A stretch of 64,000 bases of DNA, taken from assembly GCF_006716905.1 (NCBI RefSeq), contig NZ_VFPV01000002.1, forward strand, positions 558,001 through 622,000, given 5' to 3'. A model generated the notes under the pieces. That model saw nothing but the letters and a program-made list of their open reading frames with translations, was not told where the DNA came from and did no database searches. The DNA comes from Acidovorax temperans (lineage in GTDB: Bacteria; Pseudomonadota; Gammaproteobacteria; Burkholderiales; Burkholderiaceae_C). The position numbers were made by a program, and so were the translations under genes. How positions within the stretch are numbered: the first letter of the stretch is position 1; every line of letters starts with the position of its first letter. Positions 9,221 through 17,792 of this stretch are shown piece by piece.

Positions 9221-10639
9221 GGGTATACCCCAATGCCAGTCAGTTAAGCCCGCAGGCGGCTTGATCCAGTAAAAAGGGGACGTGTTCAACACGTTCCCTT
9301 TTTTGCTTGATGAGCCTGCTTGCAAACGCCTTGCGCCAGACCCTGCCCCGAGTACCTGATCGCCTCGAGCAGCTCAGCGCGTTGATAGACCCTGCCTGGA
9401 TCGCGCAGGCGCTGGGGACCAGCGGCAAGGCCTCCATCCGCCGGCGCAAGCTGCCTGCCGAACATGCCGTGTGGCTTGTGATCGGTTTGGCGCTGTTTCG
9501 CGACCGGCCACTGTGGCAGGTGGTGCAGCAGCTGGATTTGAGTCTGGATGGACAAGCGTTGCCCGCACCGAGTGTCAGCGTGCAAGCCCGCCAGCGCCTG
9601 GGCGAGGAGCCTCTGGCCGAGCTATTCGCTCTACTGACCCAAGCCTGGAGCCGTCCTGCGGTGAATGTGCGCCAGCCACTGCGCGTGCTGGCTGTGGATG
9701 GTGTGGTCTGGTCGGCGCCGGACACCCCTGAGAATCGAGTCGAACTGGGCAGCTGCAGCAACCAGCATGGCCTCTCGCCCTGGCCGCAGATCCGCGCCAC
9801 TTGCCTGATGGACACACACAGCCACGAAATGCTTGATGCCAAGCTCGGCGCCATGGACTGCGGCGAATTGAGCCTGGCAGCGCAGTTGCGCGGCGAGGAT
9901 CACTCCGTGACCCTGTTTGACCGAGCGTACTTCTCGGCAGCGTTCCTGTTGGACTGGCAGGCTGCGGGTACGCAGCGCCACTGGTTGATGCGCGCGCGGG
10001 ACAATCTGCGCCATGAGATCGTCCAGCAACTGGCGTGCGGCGATGCGCTGATCCGCATGCCGGTGTCCCCACAAGCGCGCAAGGCACACCCGCATCTGCC
10101 CAGCCACTGGCAGGCACGCCTGATCGAGGTGAGCGTGGGTGGACGGCTGCGCCGCTTCATCACATCCTTGCTGTGTCCCCGCACGCATCCGGCGCAGGAG
10201 CTGGCCGAGCTCTACCACCAGCGCTGGGAGATCGAGTTGGGGTTCCGGGAGATCAAGCAGACCCTGCAGGAGGGTGAGCCGGTGCTGCGCAGCAAGCAGC
10301 CCGCGCTGGTGCGCCAGGAGCTGTGGGGCGTGCTGATCGCCTACACGCTGCTGCGCCGCTGGATGCGCGAGATGGCAGCGCACGTCCAGGTCGAGCCCCA
10401 GCGCATCAGCTTCCACACAGCCAGCTACGCCATCGTGAACTTGCTGGCGGTCCCCAGCCTAGACTCTGCGGGCACCTTGCCTAAACAGTTGGCAGCCCTG
10501 CTGGCGCAATCGCGACACTTCGTGCTGCCGCCACGCCGCACTGGGCGCCGCTTCCCAAGGGTCGTCAAAAAACGCGCTTCCAAATTCCCAACGAAAAAAT
10601 GCCAGTCAGCTCTTAACTGACTGGCATTGGGGTATACCC
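9221..10639 (+). mobile_element. IS4-family insertion sequence, complete (1419 bp)
   Basis: Bounded by perfect 28-bp terminal inverted repeats at 9221-9248 and 10612-10639. The outermost ten bases, GGGTATACCC, are themselves a palindrome. One transposase gene fills the interior. The flanks (left AAAAAATCA, right GATAGTTTTC) show no direct repeat, although IS4-family elements normally duplicate about 9-13 bp. A later deletion or recombination at one end is therefore possible. Confidence 0.9.
9307..10620 (+). CDS. IS4-family transposase
   Basis: DDE transposase of 437 residues. The N-terminal IS4 domain (ALIDPAWIAQALGTSGKASI, KLPAEHAVWLVIGLALFRD) is followed by the catalytic core. That core has LAVDGVVWSAPDT (first Asp), DRAYFSAAFLLDW (second Asp) and the Y-(2)-R-(3)-E-(6)-K signature in LYHQRWEIELGFREIKQTL. 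Starts at an ATG 58 bases after the inverted repeat. The stop codon lies inside the right inverted repeat. Confidence 0.9.
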   Translation: MMSLLANALRQTLPRVPDRLEQLSALIDPAWIAQALGTSGKASIRRRKLPAEHAVWLVIGLALFRDRPLWQVVQQLDLSLDGQALPAPSVSVQARQRLGEEPLAELFALLTQAWSRPAVNVRQPLRVLAVDGVVWSAPDTPENRVELGSCSNQHGLSPWPQIRATCLMDTHSHEMLDAKLGAMDCGELSLAAQLRGEDHSVTLFDRAYFSAAFLLDWQAAGTQRHWLMRARDNLRHEIVQQLACGDALIRMPVSPQARKAHPHLPSHWQARLIEVSVGGRLRRFITSLLCPRTHPAQELAELYHQRWEIELGFREIKQTLQEGEPVLRSKQPALVRQELWGVLIAYTLLRRWMREMAAHVQVEPQRISFHTASYAIVNLLAVPSLDSAGTLPKQLAALLAQSRHFVLPPRRTGRRFPRVVKKRASKFPTKKCQSALN

Positions 10640-10766
10640 GATAGTTTTCAAGATTCTCAGTTAACCAATCTAAAAAAGAGATATTAATAGATGAAAAATT
10701 AGCTCTTTTTGAATGTTTGGTGTTCGCTGAAGATCGCGTCCAACACGGACCAAGTAGGCGCATCGA

Positions 10767-11552
10767 ATGAAAACTTGTATCGATTTGAACTGCGACATGG
10801 GCGAGGGCTTTGGCCCCTGGCGTATCGGCGACGGGGTCGATGAGCAGCTCATGCCGCTGATCTCCTCCGCCAACGTGGCCACCGGGTTCCATGCGGGAGA
10901 CCCCAACCTCATGCGACGCATGGTGGATTTGGCGAAGACCTGTGGCGTGGGCGTCGGCGCCCACCCAGGTTTTCACGATCTGATGGGTTTCGGGCGACGC
11001 CACATCAACGCGTCCGCCGAAGAACTGCTCAATGATGTGATCTACCAAGTGGGTGCATTGCGAGAGTTCACCCGCTTGGCCGGTGTGCCGCTGCAGCATG
11101 TCAAGCCGCACGGGGCACTCTACATGCACGTGGCCCGCGACGAGGTCTTGTCGCGTGCCCTGCTGCAAGCCATACACCAAATCGACCCGAACATGCCTGT
11201 CTACTGCATGGCGGTGTCGGTCACACACCGCGTAGCGAAAGAAATCGGCCACCCGGTCGTACGTGAGTTTTATGCCGATCGGGACTACGACCAAAGTGGC
11301 TCGATCGTCTTCACGCGCAGGGTGGGTGCGCTGGACCCCCAGGCCGTGGCCGACAAAGTGGTGCGCGCCTGTACGCATGGCCTGGTCCGTACCGTGGAAG
11401 GCGGCGAGATCGCCATCGAATTCGACTCGGTTTGCATCCACAGCGATACCCCCGGTGCGCTGCCCATCATGCAGGCCACCCGACAGTCACTCGCAGCCCA
11501 TGGCATTCGAGTCGTGAGCTTGGCAGACGCGCTTGGTCCTGTGGCCATGTGA
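10767..11552 (+). CDS. pxpA: 5-oxoprolinase subunit A (LamB/YcsF family)
   Basis: Cytoplasmic LamB/YcsF-family subunit of the ATP-dependent 5-oxoprolinase that opens pyroglutamate to glutamate; relatives act on other lactams. The 261-residue protein starts with the diagnostic [12 protein letters not shown]. It continues with [39 protein letters not shown] and [10 protein letters not shown]. First gene of a seven- or eight-gene operon after an IS insertion, so its native promoter probably lay near 9118-9220 or 10640-10766. Combination with biotin carboxylase subunits leaves the true substrate open. Confidence 0.93.
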   Translation: MKTCIDLNCDMGEGFGPWRIGDGVDEQLMPLISSANVATGFHAGDPNLMRRMVDLAKTCGVGVGAHPGFHDLMGFGRRHINASAEELLNDVIYQVGALREFTRLAGVPLQHVKPHGALYMHVARDEVLSRALLQAIHQIDPNMPVYCMAVSVTHRVAKEIGHPVVREFYADRDYDQSGSIVFTRRVGALDPQAVADKVVRACTHGLVRTVEGGEIAIEFDSVCIHSDTPGALPIMQATRQSLAAHGIRVVSLADALGPVAM

Positions 11553-11594
11553 CGGTTCCGAGGCGCCATTACCTACACCCATCAGGAGATATCC

Positions 11595-11840
11595 ATGAGC
11601 ATGCACGAACTCTTTTCCCCTTTGCCTGGCACTTTTTATCGGCGAGCTGAACCCGGCGCACCCTGCTTCAAAGAGGTGGGCGCCACCGTGGCCGAGGGTG
11701 AAGTCATTGGTCTGATCGAGGTCATGAAACAGTACACGGAAGTCATCGCCGACGCCGCAGGCGTCGTCGCCGACTTCCTGGTGGAGGACGGCGATATGGT
11801 CGAGCCTGGGCAAGTGTTGGTTCGAATCCAGCAGGGCTGA
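11595..11840 (+). CDS. Biotin carboxyl carrier protein (small, 81 aa)
   Basis: Biotin-attachment domain protein. The biotinylated lysine lies in LIEVMKQYTEV (EVMK variant of EAMKM, about residues 42-45), followed by the typical GVVADFLVEDGDMVEPGQVLVRI hairpin. At 81 residues it consists of the lipoyl/biotinyl domain only, without the long linker of housekeeping AccB. A clear AGGAGA precedes the ATG. It lies between pxpA and a biotin carboxylase gene, so the pair probably forms a dedicated carboxylase or activation module with PxpABC. Confidence 0.9.
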   Translation: MSMHELFSPLPGTFYRRAEPGAPCFKEVGATVAEGEVIGLIEVMKQYTEVIADAAGVVADFLVEDGDMVEPGQVLVRIQQG

Positions 11841-11851
11841 GGGTACGCAAC

Positions 11852-13216
11852 GTGAGCACATTCCAAGGAAAAACGCTGCTGGTTGCCAACCGCGGAGAAA
11901 TTGCGGTGCGCATCGTCCGTGCTGCCCGGGAGTTGGGGCTGCGAACCGTGGTGGTGTACAGCGACGCCGACGCCCAGAGTCTTGCCGTCCAGATGGCTGA
12001 CGCCGCCGAGCACATCGGCCCCAGCCCGGCGGGCAAGAGCTACCTCAACATGACCGCCGTGCTCGAGGCGGCGCAACGTTGTGGCGCACATGCCGTGCAC
12101 CCTGGCTATGGCTTCTTGTCTGAGAACGCCATGTTCGCGGCCGCAATCGAGCAGGCCGGTCTGATTTTTGTCGGGCCCTCGGCTGAGGCCATACGCACCA
12201 TGGGCGACAAGGCGGCGGCCCGCGCTGCGGCTGCAAAGGCAGGTGTACCCACCGTGCCCGGCAGCGAGGGCACCCTCGAATCTGTCGAAGAGGCTCTCCG
12301 ATTGGCCGACACCATTGGCTACCCGGTGATGATCAAGGCCGCTGCAGGAGGGGGCGGACGTGGCATCCGCGTGGCCCAGAACCCGCAGGAGTTGTCTCAG
12401 CAGATGGTGACCGCCCAGGCCGAAGCCAAGGCGGCGTTTGGCAATGGCGCGGTGTACTTGGAGCGGTTCATACGGCGCGCCCGCCATGTTGAAGTCCAGA
12501 TTCTGGGCGACGGACAACAGGTCATCCATTGTTTCGAGCGCGAGTGTTCGTTGCAGCGCCGACGTCAAAAAGTCTGGGAAGAGGCGCCCTCCCAGGCGTT
12601 GTCGGCGGCACAACGCCAGGCCTTGTGCGAGTCGGCGGTTCGGCTTGCAAAGGCGGTGTCCTACCGCGGCGCAGGCACGCTGGAGTACCTGTTCGACGAC
12701 GAAACGGGCGAGTTCTTCTTCATCGAAATGAACACGCGCATCCAGGTTGAGCACCCGGTGACAGAAATGGTCACCGGAGTCGACCTGGTCAAAGAGATGA
12801 TCCGCGTGTCTTTTGGGGCGCCGCTTCGGTTGAAGCAAGCGGACATCGTCCTGCGCGGCGCGGCGATCGAAGTGCGTATCAATGCCGAAGATCCGGCACG
12901 CAACTTTGCCCCCTGCCCAGCCACACTGGGTGAACTGCGGGTACCGGGTGGTATGGGCGTTCGCTTCGACACCATGCTGTACAGCGGCTACCGCATACCA
13001 CCGTTCTACGACTCGCTGCTCGGCAAGTTGATCGTGCATGACACCGACCGCGACGGTGCATTGGCTCGCCTCGACCGTGCCCTGCAAGAGCTGCGCACCG
13101 AGGGGCTCACGACCACCGCCACGCTGCACCGGCGACTGGTGCAGGACAAAAGCGTCCGCGCGGCCGCGTTCCACACAGGCTTTCTTGAGCAGTGGCTCGA
13201 ACAGAACCCTCTTTGA
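11852..13216 (+). CDS. Biotin carboxylase subunit (AccC-like)
   Basis: ATP-dependent carboxylation of biotin on the adjacent carrier protein. The 454-residue protein shows the biotin carboxylase N-domain (LLVANRGEIAVRIVRAAREL), the ATP-grasp glycine loop (MIKAAAGGGGRGIRVA), the catalytic region HVEVQILGD and RECSLQRRRQKVWEEAPS, and the conserved EFFFIEMNTRIQVEHPVTE. It uses a GTG start eleven bases after the carrier gene. A second AccC paralogue beside pxp genes is a known genomic pattern (LamB/YcsF-AccBC-KipIA clusters). Its substrate is not settled by the sequence. Confidence 0.93.
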   Translation: MSTFQGKTLLVANRGEIAVRIVRAARELGLRTVVVYSDADAQSLAVQMADAAEHIGPSPAGKSYLNMTAVLEAAQRCGAHAVHPGYGFLSENAMFAAAIEQAGLIFVGPSAEAIRTMGDKAAARAAAAKAGVPTVPGSEGTLESVEEALRLADTIGYPVMIKAAAGGGGRGIRVAQNPQELSQQMVTAQAEAKAAFGNGAVYLERFIRRARHVEVQILGDGQQVIHCFERECSLQRRRQKVWEEAPSQALSAAQRQALCESAVRLAKAVSYRGAGTLEYLFDDETGEFFFIEMNTRIQVEHPVTEMVTGVDLVKEMIRVSFGAPLRLKQADIVLRGAAIEVRINAEDPARNFAPCPATLGELRVPGGMGVRFDTMLYSGYRIPPFYDSLLGKLIVHDTDRDGALARLDRALQELRTEGLTTTATLHRRLVQDKSVRAAAFHTGFLEQWLEQNPL

Positions 13217-13240
13217 CCCGAGTCCCAATCAGGAGCAACG

Positions 13241-14125
13241 ATGCGAGAACTACCCAAAGCCCGCTATACGTTCGGGGGTGATGAACATGTGTTTGTCGAG
13301 GTGGCTGAGAGCATGTCTCTGCCAGCCTTCTTCAAGGGCATGGCCATCACCTCCGAGCTCAGTCGCCGCAAGGTGCCGGGCATCACGGAAATCTGTCCTG
13401 CCAATGCGGCCTATCTGGTGCGATTCGACCCCGACGTGATCGCTCCCAACGATGTCCAGCGCCTGCTGGTCGACATCGAGGAGAGCATGGACGGCACCTC
13501 CCTGGAGCTGAACACGCGCATCATTGAGATACCCGTGCTGTATCAGGATCCCTGGACACATGAAACCTTGATGCGCTTCCGTGAGCGCCACCAGGACCCC
13601 AACGGCACTGATATCGGGTATGCGGCTCGCATCAACGGACACGACACCGTAGACGCCTTCATCGCAGCGCATTCGGGCTCGCCCTGGTTTGTGTCCATGG
13701 TGGGGTTTGTTGCTGGTCTGCCCTTCTTGTTTCAGATGGTTGAGCGCGAGCGGCAGATTGAGGTACCGAAGTACCTGCGTCCGCGAACCGACACGCCGCG
13801 GCTCACGGTCGGTCATGGCGGATGTTTCAGCTGCATCTACTCGGTCCGTGGCGCAGGCGGCTACCAGATGTTTGGCGTCACACCCGTGCCCATCTTCGAT
13901 CCCTTGCAGCGCCTGCCCCACCTGCAAGACGGCATGTGCTTGTTCCGGCCAGGTGACATTGTCAAGTACACGCCGATCGACCGCGCTGGCTACGACGAGG
14001 CATGCCGTCAAGCCGATGCGGGCACGCTCAAGCTCAAAGAGCGACCAGTCACGTTCTCGCTGGACGCCTTCTTGGCAGATCCCGGCGGCTACAACGCAAG
14101 CCTTCTGGCGCAACTCAACGGTTGA
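13241..14125 (+). CDS. pxpB: 5-oxoprolinase subunit B (KipI / allophanate hydrolase subunit 1 family)
   Basis: Cyclophilin-like-fold subunit that pairs with PxpC. The 294-residue product has RYTFGGDEHVFVEVAESMSL at its N-terminus, then PANAAYLVRFDPDVI. The family motif GFVAGLPFLFQM and the conserved PRTDTPRLTVGHGGCFSCIY region follow. It is longer than B. subtilis KipI because of an extended C-terminus from about residue 230. A strong CAGGAG ribosome site precedes the ATG. The stop is eight bases before pxpC, so translation is probably coupled. Confidence 0.9.
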   Translation: MRELPKARYTFGGDEHVFVEVAESMSLPAFFKGMAITSELSRRKVPGITEICPANAAYLVRFDPDVIAPNDVQRLLVDIEESMDGTSLELNTRIIEIPVLYQDPWTHETLMRFRERHQDPNGTDIGYAARINGHDTVDAFIAAHSGSPWFVSMVGFVAGLPFLFQMVERERQIEVPKYLRPRTDTPRLTVGHGGCFSCIYSVRGAGGYQMFGVTPVPIFDPLQRLPHLQDGMCLFRPGDIVKYTPIDRAGYDEACRQADAGTLKLKERPVTFSLDAFLADPGGYNASLLAQLNG

Positions 14126-14133
14126 GGTTAGCT

Positions 14134-15111
14134 ATGAGCATTTCAGTGATTTCTCCTGGTTTGGCGACCACCGTGCAAGACCTGGGACGCCCCGGGCACT
14201 ACCACCTCGGCATCCCCCTCTCCGGCGCGTTGGACCAGTACGCCCATTGGGTGGCCAACCTTCTGGTGGGCAATGCCGAGGACTTGGCTACGTTGGAATT
14301 CACGCTGCTGGCGCCCGAGTTGGAATTCCAGGACGACACCCACTTCGCCGTCGCAGGCGCACAGTTGGACATTCGTCTCAACGGTGAGCTCGTTGATTCC
14401 CACACCTGTCACCACGCCAAAGCGGGTGACCGACTCAAATTTGGTTTCATGAAGGTCGGCGCGCGCGCCTATCTTGCGGTCGCAGGTGGTATCGATGTGC
14501 CGGTCGTCCTTGGCAGCCGCGCCACCTACGCGCTGGGTGCGTTTGGCGGATACCAGGGCCGCAAGCTGTGCGCCAACGATGTTTTGCCTGTTGGAACACC
14601 CGGCTCGCGACCGGTGGTGGGGCGCTCGCTGGCGGAGCCAGATCGCGTCGAAGCAGCCAAGGCGCAGGAACTGAGGGTGTTGCCAGGGCTGTATTTCCAC
14701 CGTCTGCAGGAGGTGTCTGTGCAGAGCTTTTTTGCAGACACCTGGAGCGTCGCGCCGGAAGCCGACCGCATTGGCTACCGCTACAAGCACGGCACCAAGC
14801 TGGAGTTCGTGCCACGCGAACAGCCCTTTGGCGCCGGCTCGGACCCTTCCAACATCGTCGATGCAGGATACCCCTACGGCTCCATCCAGGTGCCCAGCGG
14901 CACCGAGCCCATCATCCTGCACCGAGACGCTGTCTCGGGTGGCGGCTACGCAATGATCGGTTGTGTCATCAGCGCCGACATGGATCGCATCGCCCAGATG
15001 CAACCCGGCAACAAGGCCCGCTTTCGCACGGTGACCATGGAGGAGGCGCTGCAAGCACGTGCCGCCTACCGAGATCGTCTTCAGGCCGTGCGCCAGCGCC
15101 TGGCGCCATAA
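14134..15111 (+). CDS. pxpC: 5-oxoprolinase subunit C (KipA / allophanate hydrolase subunit 2 family)
   Basis: Second cyclophilin-like subunit of the PxpBC complex. The 325-residue protein begins MSISVISPGLATTVQDLGRP and GHYHLGIPLSGALDQ, a near-diagnostic start for KipA/biotin-dependent carboxyltransferase proteins. It continues with AVAGGIDVPVVLGSRATY and GRKLCANDVLPVG. The ATG at 14134 was chosen because it matches this family start; the frame is open further upstream but that part overlaps pxpB. It closes the enzyme block before the transporter genes. Confidence 0.93.
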   Translation: MSISVISPGLATTVQDLGRPGHYHLGIPLSGALDQYAHWVANLLVGNAEDLATLEFTLLAPELEFQDDTHFAVAGAQLDIRLNGELVDSHTCHHAKAGDRLKFGFMKVGARAYLAVAGGIDVPVVLGSRATYALGAFGGYQGRKLCANDVLPVGTPGSRPVVGRSLAEPDRVEAAKAQELRVLPGLYFHRLQEVSVQSFFADTWSVAPEADRIGYRYKHGTKLEFVPREQPFGAGSDPSNIVDAGYPYGSIQVPSGTEPIILHRDAVSGGGYAMIGCVISADMDRIAQMQPGNKARFRTVTMEEALQARAAYRDRLQAVRQRLAP

Positions 15112-15172
15112 GCCTCGCCTTTTTTCACCGTTTTCCCACTGCATCGCCAACCCAACCCTATCAGGAGAGTCT

Positions 15173-16252
15173 ATGAAGCGCATCACCTCTCACCGTTTTG
15201 CCATGGCCGCTGTGGCATTGGCCACCGCACTGGCTGCACAGGCCGCTCAGGCTCAATGGTTCCCGTACCAGGCTGAGGTCACTGAGCCCGCTTTCTCGGC
15301 CACCGGCACTCGCAAGCCGATTGACTACACGCCGCTGCCGAAGGCAAGCAAAAAATGGCGCATCTGCGTGTCCGTCCCGCACATGAAGGATGCCTACTGG
15401 CTGGGTGTGAACTACGGCGTGGCCGAAGAGGCCAAACGGTTGGGCGTGGAGATGCAACTGGTTGAAGCCGGCGGCTACACCAACCTCAGCAAGCAAATTT
15501 CTCAGATCGAAGACTGCGTCGCACGTGGTGCGCAGGCGGTGGTCATTGGTGCCATCTCGGGCGACGGTCTCGACAACGTCATCAAGAGCGTTGCGGCCAA
15601 GAATGTGCCGGTCATCGATGTGGTCAACGGCATCAACTCGCCCGACATCTCGGCCAAATCGCTGGTGTCCTTCTACACCATGGGCCAGGCATCGGGCGAG
15701 TACCTGGCGCAGAAGCATCCCGCCGGCAGCCCTGCGGTCAAGGTGGGCTGGTTTCCGGGGCCAGCAGGCGCGGCCTGGGTGGAGGCTGCGCACAAGGGCT
15801 TCATGGAAGCGGTCAAGGGCAGCGCTGTGCAAGTGCTGGAGCCCAAGTTCGGTGACACCGGCAAGGAAGTCCAAGCCAAAATGGTGGAAGACGTTCTTCA
15901 AGGCAACCCGGACGTGGCCTACATCGCCGGTACCGCCGTCACCGCAGAGGCTGCGGTCGGTATTGTTCGCGCACGCCAGCTCGACAAGAAGGTCAAACTG
16001 CTGTCGTTTTACATGACGCCGGGTGTTTACGACGGCATCCAGCGTGGCCGCATCCTGGCTGCACCGGCCGACTCCATGGTGATTCAGGGTCGCATCGCGA
16101 TCGACCAAGCGGTGCGCCTGCTGGAAGGCAAGGACGTCACGCGCCATGTGGGCCCCAAGATCTTTGTGGTTGACAGCGCCAACATCAAGTCCGTAAAGCA
16201 GGACAACATCCTGCCCCCCAACGCCTTCAAACCCGTGTTCAACGTCAAGTGA
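15173..16252 (+). CDS. Periplasmic sugar-type/TorT-like binding protein
   Basis: Periplasmic binding protein (Peripla_BP_4 fold, TorT/RbsB type), 359 residues. The signal peptide is MKRITSHRFAMAAVALATAL, cleaved near AAQAAQA. The mature start WFPYQAEV, with PLPKASKKWRICVSVPHMKD-like sequence and QISQIEDCVARGAQAVVIGA, resembles the TorT branch. TorT itself works with a sensor kinase, but here the next two genes encode an ABC ATPase and permease, so a transport role is more likely. A CAGGAGAG ribosome site precedes the ATG at 15173. The substrate is probably what PxpABC and the carboxylase process. Confidence 0.87.
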   Translation: MKRITSHRFAMAAVALATALAAQAAQAQWFPYQAEVTEPAFSATGTRKPIDYTPLPKASKKWRICVSVPHMKDAYWLGVNYGVAEEAKRLGVEMQLVEAGGYTNLSKQISQIEDCVARGAQAVVIGAISGDGLDNVIKSVAAKNVPVIDVVNGINSPDISAKSLVSFYTMGQASGEYLAQKHPAGSPAVKVGWFPGPAGAAWVEAAHKGFMEAVKGSAVQVLEPKFGDTGKEVQAKMVEDVLQGNPDVAYIAGTAVTAEAAVGIVRARQLDKKVKLLSFYMTPGVYDGIQRGRILAAPADSMVIQGRIAIDQAVRLLEGKDVTRHVGPKIFVVDSANIKSVKQDNILPPNAFKPVFNVK

Positions 16253-16296
16253 CGACTGTTTCTCGTGGCGCTACGGCGCCACGCGATCCATCTACC

Positions 16297-17784
16297 ATGC
16301 CCCTTCTCCAGACCACTGATCTCACCAAAATTTACCCAGGCGTTCGCGCCCTGGACGGTGTCGACTTCGAGCTGGCTCGTGGCGAAGTCCATGTGTTGTT
16401 CGGAGAAAACGGCGCCGGCAAGTCGACGTTGATCTCCATATTGGCGGGTGCCAACACACCATCCAGTGGTGCCGTTCGACTTGAAGACCAAGCGATACAG
16501 CTTCGTTCGGTCAGAGACGGACGTGCCCACGGCATTTGTGCCGTCTTCCAAGAGTTCTCACTGGTTCCCACCCTGACGGTGGGCGAGAACCTCTTTCTCG
16601 GTGATGAACCAACCCGTTTCGGCTGGCTTGACAGCGCCAGTGTCCACCGCCAGGCCAGGGTTTTGCTCGACTCGCTCGGTTTCCAGATCAACGAACACCG
16701 CAAAGTCTCATCGCTTGCCCGCTCTGAACAGCAAATGGTCGAAATTGCCAAAGGCCTCCGAACACGGCCCAAGGTGCTGATACTGGATGAGCCCACGGCT
16801 TCGCTCACCGAGCGGGAAACCGAACAGCTGTTCGACGTGGTGCGCAGATTGCGCAAAGACGGTGTGGGCGTTATCTACATTTCGCATCGGATGCAAGAGA
16901 TCGACCTGATCGCTGATCGCATCACGGTGCTGCGCGACGGCAAGTGCATCGGCACAGTCAAAGCTGGCGAGGTTTCCCACGACGCGCTGATTGAAATGAT
17001 GACGGGTCGGGACGTCCAGCAGCTGTATCCGGACATCACGTCCTCCCCAGGCGATACCGTGATCGAGCTGCAAAACGTGAGTACGGTCGGCGGTGTTCGC
17101 AACGCCAACATCACGGTGCGCAAGGGCGAGGTGTTGGGTATCGCTGGCTTGGTGGGCTCAGGCAAATCCGAACTGATGCGCGCCGTCTATGGCCTGGAAC
17201 AGGTGACCCAAGGCCACATTCGATTTGGTGGCCAGCTCACCACCCATGCGTCGCCAGCGGCGATGCTCAAGGCCGGGATGTTTTACTTGCCACCCGACCG
17301 CAAGTCCGAAGGTCTGGTGCTGGGGTTCGAGTCGAATGCCAACATCGTGTTGGACAGCCGCGACCGCAAGCACCGCAGCCGATGGGGGTTGCTCAATCTG
17401 CGCCGCCGTCTCGGGCTGGCGGAGCAGGCCTCCAAGCGCGTTGAATTGGCGCCACGCAACATGACACGCGCCGTCGGCTTGCTGTCTGGCGGCAACCAGC
17501 AAAAGGTCATGTTCGCCAAGGGCCTGGTGCAGGATGCGATGGTCTACGTTTTCGACGAACCCACCGTGGGTGTCGATGTCGGGACGCGGGCCTCCCTTTA
17601 CCGTTTGATCAAGAGCCTTTGCGAAAGTGGCGCGGCAGTGGTTGTCATTTCGTCAGACCTCCCTGAAGTGCTTCATCTTGCCCACCGCGCCTACGTCATG
17701 TGCGCTGGTCGAGTGACCGGTGAACTCACCGGCGACGCGATTTGCGAATCCAAGGTGCTGGGTCTTTTCTTCCAACGTCATTGA
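16297..17784 (+). CDS. RbsA/MglA-type ABC transporter ATPase (two nucleotide-binding domains)
   Basis: Energises uptake with the adjacent permease. The 495-residue protein has two ABC domains: domain 1 with Walker A GENGAGKSTLI, signature SLARSEQQMVEIAKGL and Walker B VLILDEPTASLT; domain 2 with GLVGSGKSELMRAV, LSGGNQQKVMFAKGL and VYVFDEPTVGVDVG. Domain 1 has a divergent signature (LARSE in place of LSGGQ), as is usual for this class. The ATG at 16297 matches the family start. A GTG at 16249, overlapping the previous stop, would add 16 residues and cannot be excluded. Confidence 0.93.
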   Translation: MPLLQTTDLTKIYPGVRALDGVDFELARGEVHVLFGENGAGKSTLISILAGANTPSSGAVRLEDQAIQLRSVRDGRAHGICAVFQEFSLVPTLTVGENLFLGDEPTRFGWLDSASVHRQARVLLDSLGFQINEHRKVSSLARSEQQMVEIAKGLRTRPKVLILDEPTASLTERETEQLFDVVRRLRKDGVGVIYISHRMQEIDLIADRITVLRDGKCIGTVKAGEVSHDALIEMMTGRDVQQLYPDITSSPGDTVIELQNVSTVGGVRNANITVRKGEVLGIAGLVGSGKSELMRAVYGLEQVTQGHIRFGGQLTTHASPAAMLKAGMFYLPPDRKSEGLVLGFESNANIVLDSRDRKHRSRWGLLNLRRRLGLAEQASKRVELAPRNMTRAVGLLSGGNQQKVMFAKGLVQDAMVYVFDEPTVGVDVGTRASLYRLIKSLCESGAAVVVISSDLPEVLHLAHRAYVMCAGRVTGELTGDAICESKVLGLFFQRH

Positions 17785-17792
17785 TATCCACC

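Noticed and set aside
11636..13228. 530-codon minus-strand frame
   Set aside because: Antisense of the biotin carboxylase, whose ATP-grasp motifs are unmistakable on the plus strand.
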